A DNA stretch of 64,000 bases from Flavobacterium sp. SUN052. Its GTDB lineage: Bacteria > Bacteroidota > Bacteroidia > Flavobacteriales > Flavobacteriaceae. Within the stretch, counting starts at the first letter, position 1, and every line of letters begins with the position of its first letter. Under the pieces are notes generated by a model. It ran no database searches. It saw only the letters and a list, made by a program, of their open reading frames with translations, and was not told where the DNA came from. Below are positions 9,085-17,606 of this stretch, piece after piece. Where the stretch lies: assembly GCF_028867935.1 (NCBI RefSeq), contig NZ_JAPQNS010000003.1, positions 439,857 through 503,856 of the forward strand. The letters are read 5' to 3'. Made by a program: the position numbers and the translations under genes.

Positions 9085-9783
9085 ATGACTGCTAACGACG
9101 TAAAGAACAAACTTATAAGCCTGGCCCAACTTGAACGCGCCGTAATGGTGTCTCGCTATTTTCAGAACGGTCCAGGCCAATATGCCGAAGGAGACTTGTT
9201 CATGGGCATGTCGATGCCGAAGCAGCGAGAAGTTGCCCGTCAGTATGGCCAATTATCGATAGAAGAAACGGAAAAATTGGTACAGGATGAGTTTCACGAA
9301 TGCCGCATGGTGGGGTTATTAATTTGGGTTGGGCAGAGCCGGAAAAGTGGCCCTGTTGGGCGACAGGTCATTCTGGACCGCTACCTAAAAAATGTAGCGT
9401 ACGTGAACAACTGGGACCTGGTAGATTCCAGTTGTCCGGCCATTGTTGGCGAAGCATTGTTAGACGAAGATCGCTCTATTTTGTATGATTTGGCGGCTAC
9501 TAACCATTTGTGGAGTCAGCGGATTGCAATGGTTTCAACACTGGCTTTTATTCGAAAAAAACAGTTTGCTGATACTTTTACTCTGGCTGAACGGCTGATG
9601 AGTCACAAGCATGATCTGATCCACAAAGCCATCGGCTGGATGCTTCGTGAAGTAGGGAAACGCAACCAAGAAGCCTTGGAAGAGTTTCTACATGACCACA
9701 TTAAGCAGCTTCCACGAACCAGCCTGCGTTACGCTATCGAGCGCTTCGACGCGGCCCGGCGGCAGTACTATTTGAACCTGTAA
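9085..9783 (+). CDS. DNA alkylation repair protein (AlkD-like HEAT-repeat glycosylase)
   Basis: A protein of 232 residues made of repeated helical pairs, matching the DNA alkylation repair family (PF08713, AlkC/AlkD type). AlkD members excise bulky or cationic alkylated purines (for example 3- and 7-methyl adducts) without flipping the base. Recognisable segments are GDLFMGMSMPKQREVAR, the conserved N-terminal repeat, and NNWDLVDSSCPAI in the middle, where the active-site Trp-Asp pair normally sits. The gene lies alone between the ftsZ terminator and the accD promoter. Assignment is by remembered family pattern only. Confidence 0.85.
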   Translation: MTANDVKNKLISLAQLERAVMVSRYFQNGPGQYAEGDLFMGMSMPKQREVARQYGQLSIEETEKLVQDEFHECRMVGLLIWVGQSRKSGPVGRQVILDRYLKNVAYVNNWDLVDSSCPAIVGEALLDEDRSILYDLAATNHLWSQRIAMVSTLAFIRKKQFADTFTLAERLMSHKHDLIHKAIGWMLREVGKRNQEALEEFLHDHIKQLPRTSLRYAIERFDAARRQYYLNL

Positions 9784-9808
9784 ATTGTAAATTTTGCTTT
9801 GCAATTTA
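9781..9808 (+). terminator. Hairpin after the AlkD-like gene
   Basis: TAAATTGTAAA and TTTGCAATTTA pair with one mismatch right at the stop codon. It is AT-rich and lacks a T tail, so termination is uncertain. Confidence 0.35.
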
Positions 9809-9873
9809 AGGGCCAAACGATAGATCTTGAAGCGCTCTTTTGTTCTTTCACTCGTTCGCACTTGATAAACCCG

Positions 9874-9881
9874 TATCTTTG
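9874..9881 (+). promoter_or_regulatory. Candidate -7 promoter element of accD
   Basis: TATCTTTG fits TAnnTTTG, 33 bases before the accD ATG. No TTG stands at the preferred 17-23 base distance upstream. Confidence 0.4.
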
Positions 9882-9914
9882 TGACCCCAAAACGACTCTA
9901 ACTACCGGAAATCA

Positions 9915-10757
9915 ATGTCTTGGTTTATACGCAAGGATAAGGGTATTCAGACCCCGACCGAAATGAAACGGGAAGCTCCCGATGGGTTGTGGTATCAGTG
10001 CCCAAATTGCAAAAAAGCGATGTACACGCGTGAACACGTTCAAAACGCTTACACCTGTGTTCATTGTAATTATCACGAAAAAATAGGCTCAGAAGCTTAT
10101 TTCTCGATACTGTTTGATGATAACCAGTTTACTGAGTTAGATGCAAACATGACTTCTGCGGACCCGCTAAAATTTAAAGATACGAAGGCTTACCCCGACC
10201 GGGTGCGTTCAACAATCAGCAAAACAGGCCTGAATGATGCGGTTCGAACGGCTTACGGCCCGATGAATGAAGCAGATATTACGGTGGCCTGTATGGATTT
10301 CACGTTTATTGGTGGATCGATGGGTTCGGTTGTGGGTGAGAAAATTGCTCGTGCTATCGACCACTCGCTGAAAACGAAAACGCCGTTTTTAATGATTTCG
10401 CGGACGGGTGGAGCCCGAATGATGGAAGCTGGCTATTCGTTGATGCAGATGGCCAAAACCTCGGCTAAACTGGCTTTGCTAGCTGAAGCTAAGATTCCGT
10501 ATATCTCGTTGTTGACAGACCCGACAACTGGGGGGGTAACAGCCTCATTTGCTATGCTGGGCGATTTTAACATTGCTGAGCCGGGGGCGTTGATTGGCTT
10601 TGCTGGCCCGCGCGTAATTCGTGAAACAATTGGTAAGGATCTTCCCAAAGACTTCCAAAGTGCCGAATTTGTGTTGGACCATGGCTTTCTCGATTTCATT
10701 GTCGACCGGAAAGATTTGAAGCAGAAAGTGTCCAGCTTGTTGCAGATGTTGAAATAA
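9915..10757 (+). CDS. accD: Acetyl-CoA carboxylase carboxyltransferase subunit beta
   Basis: Beta subunit of the carboxyltransferase, which moves CO2 from biotin carboxyl carrier protein to acetyl-CoA to give malonyl-CoA for fatty acid synthesis. An N-terminal zinc ribbon uses Cys29, Cys32, Cys48 and Cys51 (CPNC...CVHC). The crotonase-fold core follows, with [18 protein letters not shown] and [16 protein letters not shown]. The 280 residues are normal. The accA partner is not in the window. Its TAA shares one base with the ATG of the radical SAM gene (TAATG), so the two are probably co-translated. Confidence 0.96.
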   Translation: MSWFIRKDKGIQTPTEMKREAPDGLWYQCPNCKKAMYTREHVQNAYTCVHCNYHEKIGSEAYFSILFDDNQFTELDANMTSADPLKFKDTKAYPDRVRSTISKTGLNDAVRTAYGPMNEADITVACMDFTFIGGSMGSVVGEKIARAIDHSLKTKTPFLMISRTGGARMMEAGYSLMQMAKTSAKLALLAEAKIPYISLLTDPTTGGVTASFAMLGDFNIAEPGALIGFAGPRVIRETIGKDLPKDFQSAEFVLDHGFLDFIVDRKDLKQKVSSLLQMLK

Positions 10758-11734
10758 TGCGCCTTGTTCGCCATCCCGTACTTTGCAATTACTACGTTAC
10801 GTATCGTTGTAATGCAACGTGCGGGTTTTGCGATATATGGGAGCGCCCATCGCCGTACGTAACCCCTGAAAACGTCCGGGATAACCTTCGCGATTTGCGA
10901 AGGCTTGGTGTTAGAGTCGTTGATTTTACGGGCGGTGAGCCCTTGCTGCATCGCCAGCTAGCTCAGTTGCTGGCTGAGGCCAAACACCAGGGTTTCATTA
11001 CGACAATCACCACTAATGCCTTACTGTATCCCAAGCAGGCCGAACGGCTCAGGGGATTAGTGGATATGCTGCACTTTTCGCTCGACTCACCCGTAGCCGA
11101 AGAGCATGATCAGTCGCGGGGCGTAAAGTGTTTTGATAAGGTGATCGAGTCAATCGCTACAGCCAAAGAGCTTGGCGAGCGCCCTGATATTCTGTTCACG
11201 GTGTTTGAACATAACGTTCATCAGATTAAGGCTGTGTACGAAGACATTTGCAAACCGAACGGCCTGGTACTGATTCTGAACCCTGTTTTCGATTATAAAA
11301 ATGTTGAAACGGGTGAGCAGTTCTCAGAGGAAACACTTCAGAAAATGACGTGGTGGGGCCGTCAGAAGAACGTGTATCTGAACGATGGTTTTGTGCAGCT
11401 CCGGCGCGACGGTGGCAACCATGTTGATGATCCCGTTTGCCGGGCAGCTAGCACAACACTTGTTATTTCGCCCGAAAACAAGCTGGTGTTACCCTGTTAT
11501 CATTTAGGCCTTAAAGAATTTCCTATTGATGGTCGGCTTTACGATTTATACCGTTCCGACGCCGTTCAGAAACTCGTGGCTTTGGAAGGCCGACTCCCTG
11601 AATGTGAAGGGTGTGCGATCAATTGCTATATGCAACCATCATTTGCGGTTGAACTCTCTAAGTACTGGTGGAAAGCTTTACCAAGCACGCTGAAATACAA
11701 TCGAATTAAAGGAACTTGGAAACAACTGCTTTGA
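10757..11734 (+). CDS. Radical SAM protein with C-terminal cysteine cluster
   Basis: The radical SAM 4Fe-4S motif CNATCGFC places ligands at Cys18, Cys22 and Cys25. FTGGEPLLH is the usual glycine-rich SAM-binding strand. After the barrel, PCYHLG and CEGCAINCY form a SPASM-like cysteine set that could hold an auxiliary cluster. The best match in memory is the MoaA/PqqE/HpnH-like superfamily, but no substrate can be assigned. It overlaps accD and precedes an SGNH hydrolase by 20 bases. The tail (about residues 290-325) is rich in Trp, Tyr and Lys and may be membrane- or protein-binding. Confidence 0.85.
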   Translation: MRLVRHPVLCNYYVTYRCNATCGFCDIWERPSPYVTPENVRDNLRDLRRLGVRVVDFTGGEPLLHRQLAQLLAEAKHQGFITTITTNALLYPKQAERLRGLVDMLHFSLDSPVAEEHDQSRGVKCFDKVIESIATAKELGERPDILFTVFEHNVHQIKAVYEDICKPNGLVLILNPVFDYKNVETGEQFSEETLQKMTWWGRQKNVYLNDGFVQLRRDGGNHVDDPVCRAASTTLVISPENKLVLPCYHLGLKEFPIDGRLYDLYRSDAVQKLVALEGRLPECEGCAINCYMQPSFAVELSKYWWKALPSTLKYNRIKGTWKQLL

Positions 11735-11754
11735 CACATAAACGCTCTAGTTGT

Positions 11755-12405
11755 ATGGCTTTGAAATCGTGCCTTGTCATTGGATATTTGTTACTTGCGT
11801 TGACCTGTATTGGTCAAACGAACCGCTTTGAATCAGAAATTAAAAAGTTTGAAGAAACTGACCAGAAAACACCACCACCCAAAGATGCTGTATTATTCAC
11901 TGGAAGTTCATCAATACGACTTTGGGATAATATAGAGCACTATTTCCCTGGTAAAACGGTACTTCAGCGTGGATTTGGGGGCTCTGAACTGATAGATGTC
12001 CGATATTTTGCCGACCGGGTTATTGTGCGATATCAGCCGAAGCAGGTGGTTGTATATGCGGGCGAAAATGACGTTGCGGCTGGCCAAACCGCTAGCCAGA
12101 CGTATGATCGCTTTGTTGATCTGTTTCAGTATGTTCGGAAGAAACTACCTGATGCGCGCTTTACGTTTATTTCACTTAAGCCTAGCCCCTCACGTCGCAA
12201 ATTCAGACCAGTTGTTGACGAGACCAACCGGTTAATAAAACGGTACTTATCGCGTCGACGTAATACTGACTTTGTTGACATTGTACCAGGCATGCTACAG
12301 CCTAATGGAGAGCCGCGTGGAGAGCTATTTAAGAGCGATAGCCTGCATATGACCCCCAAAGGGTATGAACTTTGGGGTGAAATTGTCCGCCCATTTGTAA
12401 AGTAA
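11755..12405 (+). CDS. Secreted GDSL/SGNH-type hydrolase
   Basis: An esterase-like protein of 216 residues. The N-terminus from ATG 11755 is a signal peptide (hydrophobic SCLVIGYLLLALTC, ending near Gln). Block I is FTGSSSIRLW with the candidate nucleophile serine, block II has GFGGSEL, block III YAGENDV, and block V DSLHMTPKGY with the catalytic Asp and His. These are the four SGNH blocks in order. An in-frame TTG at 11716 would overlap the radical SAM gene and spoil the signal peptide. The substrate is unknown; carbohydrate deacetylation or lipid ester cleavage are both possible. Confidence 0.85.
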   Translation: MALKSCLVIGYLLLALTCIGQTNRFESEIKKFEETDQKTPPPKDAVLFTGSSSIRLWDNIEHYFPGKTVLQRGFGGSELIDVRYFADRVIVRYQPKQVVVYAGENDVAAGQTASQTYDRFVDLFQYVRKKLPDARFTFISLKPSPSRRKFRPVVDETNRLIKRYLSRRRNTDFVDIVPGMLQPNGEPRGELFKSDSLHMTPKGYELWGEIVRPFVK

Positions 12406-12407
12406 CA

Positions 12408-12440
12408 CTACAGAATCTTTCAATGTGCTGTAGGGTTTCT
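12408..12440 (+). terminator. Weak hairpin after SGNH gene
   Basis: CTACAG and CTGTAG pair across a 14-base loop, followed by GGGTTTCT. It is short and poorly T-rich. Confidence 0.3.
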
Positions 12441-12453
12441 AGGCGTACTTGGC

Positions 12454-12461
12454 TAATTTTG
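12454..12461 (+). promoter_or_regulatory. Candidate -7 promoter element of ahcY
   Basis: TAATTTTG fits TAnnTTTG, 67 bases before the start codon. The -33 region is not convincing. Confidence 0.35.
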
Positions 12462-12528
12462 TACTTTCCTAAGAATATCCGCCAGTTTGGCACTGAATAT
12501 CAATTAAAAAAGTAAACAAGAACGGAGA

Positions 12529-13845
12529 ATGTCAACGCAAACATCCGCTTACGTTCCTTATAAAGTTAAGGACATCGCACTGGCCGAGTGGGGCCGTAAA
12601 GAAATCAAACTGGCCGAGGCCGAAATGCCGGGTCTAATGGCCTTACGCCGGGAATTTGGCCCATCGAAGCCACTGGCAGGTGCTCGCGTGGCGGGCTGTC
12701 TGCACATGACGATTCAAACAGCGGTTCTGATCGAGACGCTTGTTGAACTCGGTGCCGACGTTACCTGGTCATCATGCAACATTTTCTCCACGCAAGACCA
12801 TGCTGCTGCTGCCATTGCTGCCGCTGGTATTCCGGTGTACGCGTGGAAAGGCATGAACGAAGAAGAATTCAACTGGTGTATTGAGCAGACATTATTCTTC
12901 GGTGAAGATCGTCAGCCGCTCAACATGATCCTTGACGATGGTGGCGACCTAACGAACATGGTGTTCGACGTATATCCTGAATTGATCTCGGGTATCAAAG
13001 GCCTGTCTGAAGAAACAACAACAGGTGTTCACCGCTTGTATGAGCGGATGAAAAACGGCACGCTTCACCTGCCTGCTATCAACGTCAACGACTCGGTAAC
13101 AAAGTCGAAGTTCGATAACAAATACGGTTGTCGCGAATCACTGGTGGATGCTATCCGCCGGGCAACTGACTTGATGCTTGCCGGTAAAGTGGCTGTTGTA
13201 GCTGGTTATGGCGACGTAGGTAAAGGTTCGGCAGAATCGCTACGTGGTGCCGGTTGCCGTGTATTGGTAACAGAAATCGACCCGATCTGTGCGTTGCAAG
13301 CAGCTATGGACGGCTACGAGGTGTTGCCAATGGACGAAGCGGTGAGCCGTGCTCAGATTTTTGTGACGGCAACAGGTAACGTTCGGATCATCAAAGACCG
13401 GCACTTTAAGGCCATGAACGACAAAGCAATTGTTTGCAACATTGGCCACTTCGATAATGAGATCGACATGGCATGGTTGAATGAGAACTACGGTCATAGC
13501 AAGAGCCAGATTAAGCCTCAGGTTGACATGTATGAGGTTGATGGTAAAGAGATCATCGTATTGGCCGAAGGTCGCCTGGTGAACCTCGGTTGTGCTATGG
13601 GTCACCCATCTTTTGTAATGTCATGTTCGTTCTCGAACCAAACGCTGGCACAACTCGAATTGTGGGCCAACTCCGACAAGTACGAGAACAAGGTGTACGT
13701 GTTGCCAAAGAAACTAGACGAGAAAGTTGCCGCTATGCACTTGGCTCACGTTGGTGCCAAATTGGAGCCACTGGAGAAAGAGCAGGCCGATTACATTGGT
13801 GTTGAGGTTGAAGGGCCATTCAAAGCAGAAATGTACCGGTATTAA
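12529..13845 (+). CDS. ahcY: Adenosylhomocysteinase (SAH hydrolase)
   Basis: Cytoplasmic NAD-dependent enzyme that splits S-adenosylhomocysteine into homocysteine and adenosine, closing the methyl cycle. The N-terminal substrate domain contains [17 protein letters not shown] and [15 protein letters not shown]. The NAD-binding motif GYGDVGKG is at residues 226-233. The C-terminus ends in the conserved KAEMYRY, whose Lys/Tyr reach the neighbouring subunit's NAD. At 438 residues it lacks nothing obvious. It is monocistronic, bounded by a promoter motif upstream and a strong terminator downstream. Confidence 0.97.
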   Translation: MSTQTSAYVPYKVKDIALAEWGRKEIKLAEAEMPGLMALRREFGPSKPLAGARVAGCLHMTIQTAVLIETLVELGADVTWSSCNIFSTQDHAAAAIAAAGIPVYAWKGMNEEEFNWCIEQTLFFGEDRQPLNMILDDGGDLTNMVFDVYPELISGIKGLSEETTTGVHRLYERMKNGTLHLPAINVNDSVTKSKFDNKYGCRESLVDAIRRATDLMLAGKVAVVAGYGDVGKGSAESLRGAGCRVLVTEIDPICALQAAMDGYEVLPMDEAVSRAQIFVTATGNVRIIKDRHFKAMNDKAIVCNIGHFDNEIDMAWLNENYGHSKSQIKPQVDMYEVDGKEIIVLAEGRLVNLGCAMGHPSFVMSCSFSNQTLAQLELWANSDKYENKVYVLPKKLDEKVAAMHLAHVGAKLEPLEKEQADYIGVEVEGPFKAEMYRY

Positions 13846-13882
13846 TCTGAATAAGACTGAACCAAGACTTCAGGTTTCAGAC

Positions 13883-13921
13883 AAAAGGCGCGGTTCCGGA
13901 AACGGGGCCGCGCTTTTTTTG
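13883..13921 (+). terminator. Terminator after ahcY
   Basis: GCGCGG and CCGCGC form a strong stem (loop about 14 bases) followed by eight T residues. Confidence 0.85.
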
Positions 13922-13922
13922 G

Positions 13923-13930
13923 TAAATTTG
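13923..13930 (+). promoter_or_regulatory. Candidate -7 element of the FAD/Fe-S oxidoreductase gene
   Basis: TAAATTTG fits TAnnTTTG and begins two bases after the ahcY terminator tail, 22 bases before the next ATG. Confidence 0.35.
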
Positions 13931-13952
13931 TTCAGCTTACTCCCCTAGTTAT

Positions 13953-16900
13953 ATGTTTTTCATTGCCCCAAATTTGCCCTTTGCCCAGCTGAAACACTCC
14001 TTCGAAGGAGACTTGTATTTTGATCAATCTCCCGAGCATACGGCCCAGCGGAAACTGTATGCTACTGATGCGTCGGTGTACCAGGAAATGCCCATAGCAG
14101 TGGCATTACCGAAATCAGTAGAAGACCTGAAGCGATTAGTACGATTTGCAAAACAACATAGCAAGCCGGACGCGCCCGTCGGGCTAATTCCACGGGCGGC
14201 TGGCACCTCGCTGGCAGGGCAGGTAGTGGGCAGCGGGATTGTGGTTGATATTTCAAAATACTTTGGGAAGATTCTGGAATTGAATGTTGAAGAACGCTGG
14301 GTGCGGGTACAACCGGGCGTAATTCGTGACGATTTAAATAAATTCCTGAAGCCCCACGGGTTGATGTTCGGACCGGAAACTTCGACGGCCAGTCGGGCGA
14401 TGATTGGCGGAATGATTGGAAACAATTCCTGCGGTCTTCACTCTATAGTGTGGGGCACTACCCGTGACCACTTACTTGAAGCACGCACTGTTTTAAGCGA
14501 CGGCGCTGAAGTCACGTTCGGATCGCTAACCGAAGAGCAGTACGAGGCCAAATGTCGCGGAGAGAATGTTGTAAGCCCACTTGAGCAGCAGCTATATCAG
14601 CAGTTTAAAACGTGGCTTTCAGATCCTGTCATTATTCAAAACATCAAAGAAGAATATCCAAAACCGACCGTCAAACGCCGGAACACTGGCTATGCGGTTG
14701 ATGCGTTGCTGAACCCCACCCCCGGCTCCTCCCCGCTAGGGAGGGGAGCAATGGAGAAAGACGTTTCGTCTTCTCCCCTCCCTAGCAGGGAGGGGCCGGG
14801 GGTGGGGTTGTTCAATTTCTCCCATCTCATTGCTGGTTCAGAAGGGACACTTTGTTTTGTTACAGAAGCCAAACTGAATCTGCTACCATTACCCTCAAAC
14901 GATGTGGCTTTGGTTTGCGCGCACTTTCAGACATTGCGCGAGTCGTTGGAAGCTAATTTGGTGGCCTTGGAGCACCGTTGTTACGCATCTGAGCTGGTTG
15001 ATGATTACATTCTGCAACTCACTAAAACGAACATCGAACAAGCCAAAAATCGAGCGTTCGTAGAGGGTGATCCCAAAGTGGTGTTGATGGTAGAGTTTTT
15101 TGCCGATCAGGAGCTTGCGAACGCGCAAAGCGCACTAGCGAAGGCCGAAGCGTTTGTTGCTGATTTGCAAGCGCGTGGAATGGGTTATGCACACCCGATT
15201 TTGCAGGGAGAAGAAACCTTGAGGCCGTGGGCACTACGAAAAGCGGGGTTGAGCATCATGTACAGTATTCCCGGCGACGATAAGCCTGCTAACGTGATTG
15301 AGGACTGCGCTATTGATCCGGCCGATCTGCCCGATTATATGGACGAACTGGAGCATATGGCTATGGAAAAGCATGGCCTGACGCTTGAGTACTCGGCTCA
15401 TGCAGGGGCGGGAGAGATACACGTATTGCCATTGATAAACTTAAAATCGTCAGAGGGTCGGGCGAAGTTTCGGGCGCTTCTGGCTGACACGGCCGCTTTG
15501 GTCAAGAAATACGGAGGATCATTATCCGGTGAACACGGCGATGGGAGGTTGAGAGGTGAGTTCATTCCATTTATGCTCGGCGAAGCCAATTACCAGCTTT
15601 GTCGCGACATCAAAAACCTCTGGGACCCCGCCCGGATTTTCAACCCTGGAAAGGTGGTTGATACGCCACCTATGAACGAGTTTCTGCGATACGAAGCGGA
15701 TAAACCCATTCCACAGCCAACCACTATTTTTGACTTTTCTCGCGATGGCGGCCTGCTCGAACTTGCTGAAAAATGTTCTGGATCAGGCGATTGTCGTAAA
15801 ACAGAACTGTCGGGTGGAACCATGTGCCCCAGTTACATGGCAACCCGGCGGGAGAGCGATACAACGCGGGCGAGAGCCAATATGCTCCGTCATTTTTATA
15901 CCGATCAACAGCAGCCTACAGTTCACAATTATGAGGAGGTAAAAGATGTTCTCGACCTCTGCCTTTCGTGTAAGGCTTGTAAAGCGGAGTGCCCCAGTAG
16001 TGTGGATATGGCTCGCATGAAAGCCGAATTTACTCAGCAGCATTACAACCAGAAAGGTGTTCCACTGCGCGCGCGGCTAGTAGGAAATTTTACCTGGTTA
16101 ATGTCCCTCGCCAGTATAGTTCCCTGGGCTTATAACGCCATTTACGACCAGCCCGCCCTCCGCCGACTAGCCAACAAAGTAGTGGGTTTTCATCCCGAGC
16201 GAACTATGCCACGATTGGAAAAAACGACGGTTAAGCAGTGGGCGGAAGGGAGAAAAGGGCATAAGCAGGAAAGGAGTGAGGTGAGGTCTGCTTCGTCTGT
16301 TAAGCCGCTCCTTTTTATCGACGAATTCACCAACTACAATGATGTTTCTGTAGGGCAAAAAACCGTGATGCTGCTCGAACGTCTGGGCTATGGGGTACAG
16401 ATACCAAAGGTGGTAGAAAGCGGACGGACATATTTATCCAAGGGCTTGGTAGAAGAAGCCCGCAAATTGGCTATTCGTAATGTGACATTGTTAAAAGATC
16501 TTGTCTCTGCGGAAACTCCCCTCGTGGGCTTAGAGCCTTCGGCAATTCTGACGTTCCGCGATGAATACCCCGACCTAGTGCCTGCCGAGCTCAAGGCCGA
16601 TGCACAACGAATTGCACAGTACACTTTTCTTTTTGAGGAATGGCTGGCTATGGAAGTCGACGCTAAACGAGTTAGGCCAAATCAGTTTACGACTGAAACC
16701 CGACTAGTAAAAGTTCACGGTCATTGCCACCAAAAAGCTCTATCGAGTATGGTGCCAGTCAAAAAGATGTTGTCGTTGCCGCAAAATTACACCGCCCAAC
16801 TTATTCCTTCAGGTTGTTGTGGCATGGCAGGCTCGTTTGGTTATGAAACTGAGCATTATAACCTGTCTATGCAAATTGGCGAACTAGTGTTATTCCCTGC

Positions 16901-17027
16901 TATTCGAGCCTCTTCCGATAGTGTATTAATTGCTGCGCCGGGTACCTCTTGTCGCCATCAGATTAAAGACGGTACCGGCCGTAAAGCTCAGCATCCGGCA
17001 GAGATTTTATTTGATGCCTTGGTGTAA
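13953..17027 (+). CDS. Fused FAD-linked oxidase / Fe-S (GlcD-GlcF-like) 2-hydroxyacid dehydrogenase
   Basis: A 1024-residue fusion. The N-terminal half is a PCMH-type FAD-binding domain (PRAAGTSLAGQ near residue 80; IGGMIGNNSCG near 151) plus an FAD-oxidase C-terminal domain ending near residue 560 (SGEHGDGRLRGEF). The second half resembles GlcF: ferredoxin-type cysteines from Cys608, CLSCKACKAECP from residue 670, and a CCG domain (GCCGMAG, Cys955-Cys956). Such proteins oxidise D-2-hydroxyacids such as D-lactate, glycolate or 2-hydroxyglutarate and pass electrons to the quinone pool; the substrate is not decidable here. Residues 254-286 are encoded by an inserted palindromic repeat, described separately. 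The linker near residues 765-790 also looks longer and more charged than in relatives. Confidence 0.88.
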   Translation: MFFIAPNLPFAQLKHSFEGDLYFDQSPEHTAQRKLYATDASVYQEMPIAVALPKSVEDLKRLVRFAKQHSKPDAPVGLIPRAAGTSLAGQVVGSGIVVDISKYFGKILELNVEERWVRVQPGVIRDDLNKFLKPHGLMFGPETSTASRAMIGGMIGNNSCGLHSIVWGTTRDHLLEARTVLSDGAEVTFGSLTEEQYEAKCRGENVVSPLEQQLYQQFKTWLSDPVIIQNIKEEYPKPTVKRRNTGYAVDALLNPTPGSSPLGRGAMEKDVSSSPLPSREGPGVGLFNFSHLIAGSEGTLCFVTEAKLNLLPLPSNDVALVCAHFQTLRESLEANLVALEHRCYASELVDDYILQLTKTNIEQAKNRAFVEGDPKVVLMVEFFADQELANAQSALAKAEAFVADLQARGMGYAHPILQGEETLRPWALRKAGLSIMYSIPGDDKPANVIEDCAIDPADLPDYMDELEHMAMEKHGLTLEYSAHAGAGEIHVLPLINLKSSEGRAKFRALLADTAALVKKYGGSLSGEHGDGRLRGEFIPFMLGEANYQLCRDIKNLWDPARIFNPGKVVDTPPMNEFLRYEADKPIPQPTTIFDFSRDGGLLELAEKCSGSGDCRKTELSGGTMCPSYMATRRESDTTRARANMLRHFYTDQQQPTVHNYEEVKDVLDLCLSCKACKAECPSSVDMARMKAEFTQQHYNQKGVPLRARLVGNFTWLMSLASIVPWAYNAIYDQPALRRLANKVVGFHPERTMPRLEKTTVKQWAEGRKGHKQERSEVRSASSVKPLLFIDEFTNYNDVSVGQKTVMLLERLGYGVQIPKVVESGRTYLSKGLVEEARKLAIRNVTLLKDLVSAETPLVGLEPSAILTFRDEYPDLVPAELKADAQRIAQYTFLFEEWLAMEVDAKRVRPNQFTTETRLVKVHGHCHQKALSSMVPVKKMLSLPQNYTAQLIPSGCCGMAGSFGYETEHYNLSMQIGELVLFPAIRASSDSVLIAAPGTSCRHQIKDGTGRKAQHPAEILFDALV
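14712..14809 (+). repeat. Palindromic repeat element inserted in frame in a coding region
   Basis: Two 37-base arms, 14712-14748 and 14773-14809, are reverse complements except at two positions (one C:A mismatch, one T:G wobble) and flank a 24-base loop. The element is GC-rich, rich in C4/G4 runs, and adds 33 residues beginning NPTPGSSPLGRG and ending SREGPGVGL. The opposite strand is also open and gives a similar peptide (NPTPGPSLLGRG). It falls in a loop between NTGYAVDALL and HLIAGSEGTLC, two conserved parts of the FAD domain. Confidence 0.85.
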
Positions 17028-17606
17028 TTATCCCCATAGTACTCTTAAATCTAGGTTCGAATAGATTGTTGGATTGGGAAACCTGTGGGCATTCGTATGA
17101 ACACTTGTAGTTGCGTATTTTGCGTGTTTGGTTACTCTTTTGAATTAGCTCAATACGTGTTCATGGAAATTTAACGTCTGTGTTATGGAATACACTTGAC
17201 CAGTGCATCTATATACAAAAGCAACTATTTTGTTAACACAGACAACATTATGCTTAAAACCTGCTGAAAGAATCATGAACAAAAGCCCCCCAAAATTACA
17301 ATTTTACTTCGGCTGCTAATAACCGACGAACTCCTAATAGACAAGCCGTTAAGGTCGAAATAAAGCCAAGTCAACTAGCCCATATTTCTTTATAAAGTTA
17401 TACCGGCTATTTACGAACTACTACTTGGGTTGAATTTTTTTGGTTGTAGCACTTGCATCGAATTGCGATCAAAGCCCTACTTTTGTCTAAGGCTTGATGC
17501 ATGTTCACCAAAATTTTATTGCAGTAAAAGCCGCCGTTGTAAAATTTTTGACTTTTTTTGACGAGCGAAAATCAAACTTTCAATTTAACCCTACAGTACA
17601 AGTTCA
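17028..17606 (+). other. 579-base non-coding region before exbB
   Basis: AT-rich and without a credible ORF. It holds inverted repeats: an 8-base pair at 17097-17104/17157-17164 (ATGAACAC/GTGTTCAT) and a perfect 10-base pair at 17176-17185/17234-17243 (GTCTGTGTTA/TAACACAGAC) enclosing a small CACT/AGTG hairpin. A promoter candidate for exbB lies at 17453-17485. No riboswitch class is recognised. Confidence 0.5.
17453..17485 (+). promoter_or_regulatory. Candidate promoter of the exbB-tonB operon
   Basis: TTG at 17453-17455, a 22-base spacer and TACTTTTG at 17478-17485 fit the Bacteroidota TTG-N17-23-TAnnTTTG pattern. The untranslated leader would be about 115 bases. Confidence 0.4.

Noticed and set aside
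14690..14872. 60-codon minus-strand frame over the palindrome in the FAD/Fe-S gene
   Set aside because: Not a gene: it is open because the element is palindromic and reads through on both strands. Reported as a property of the element.
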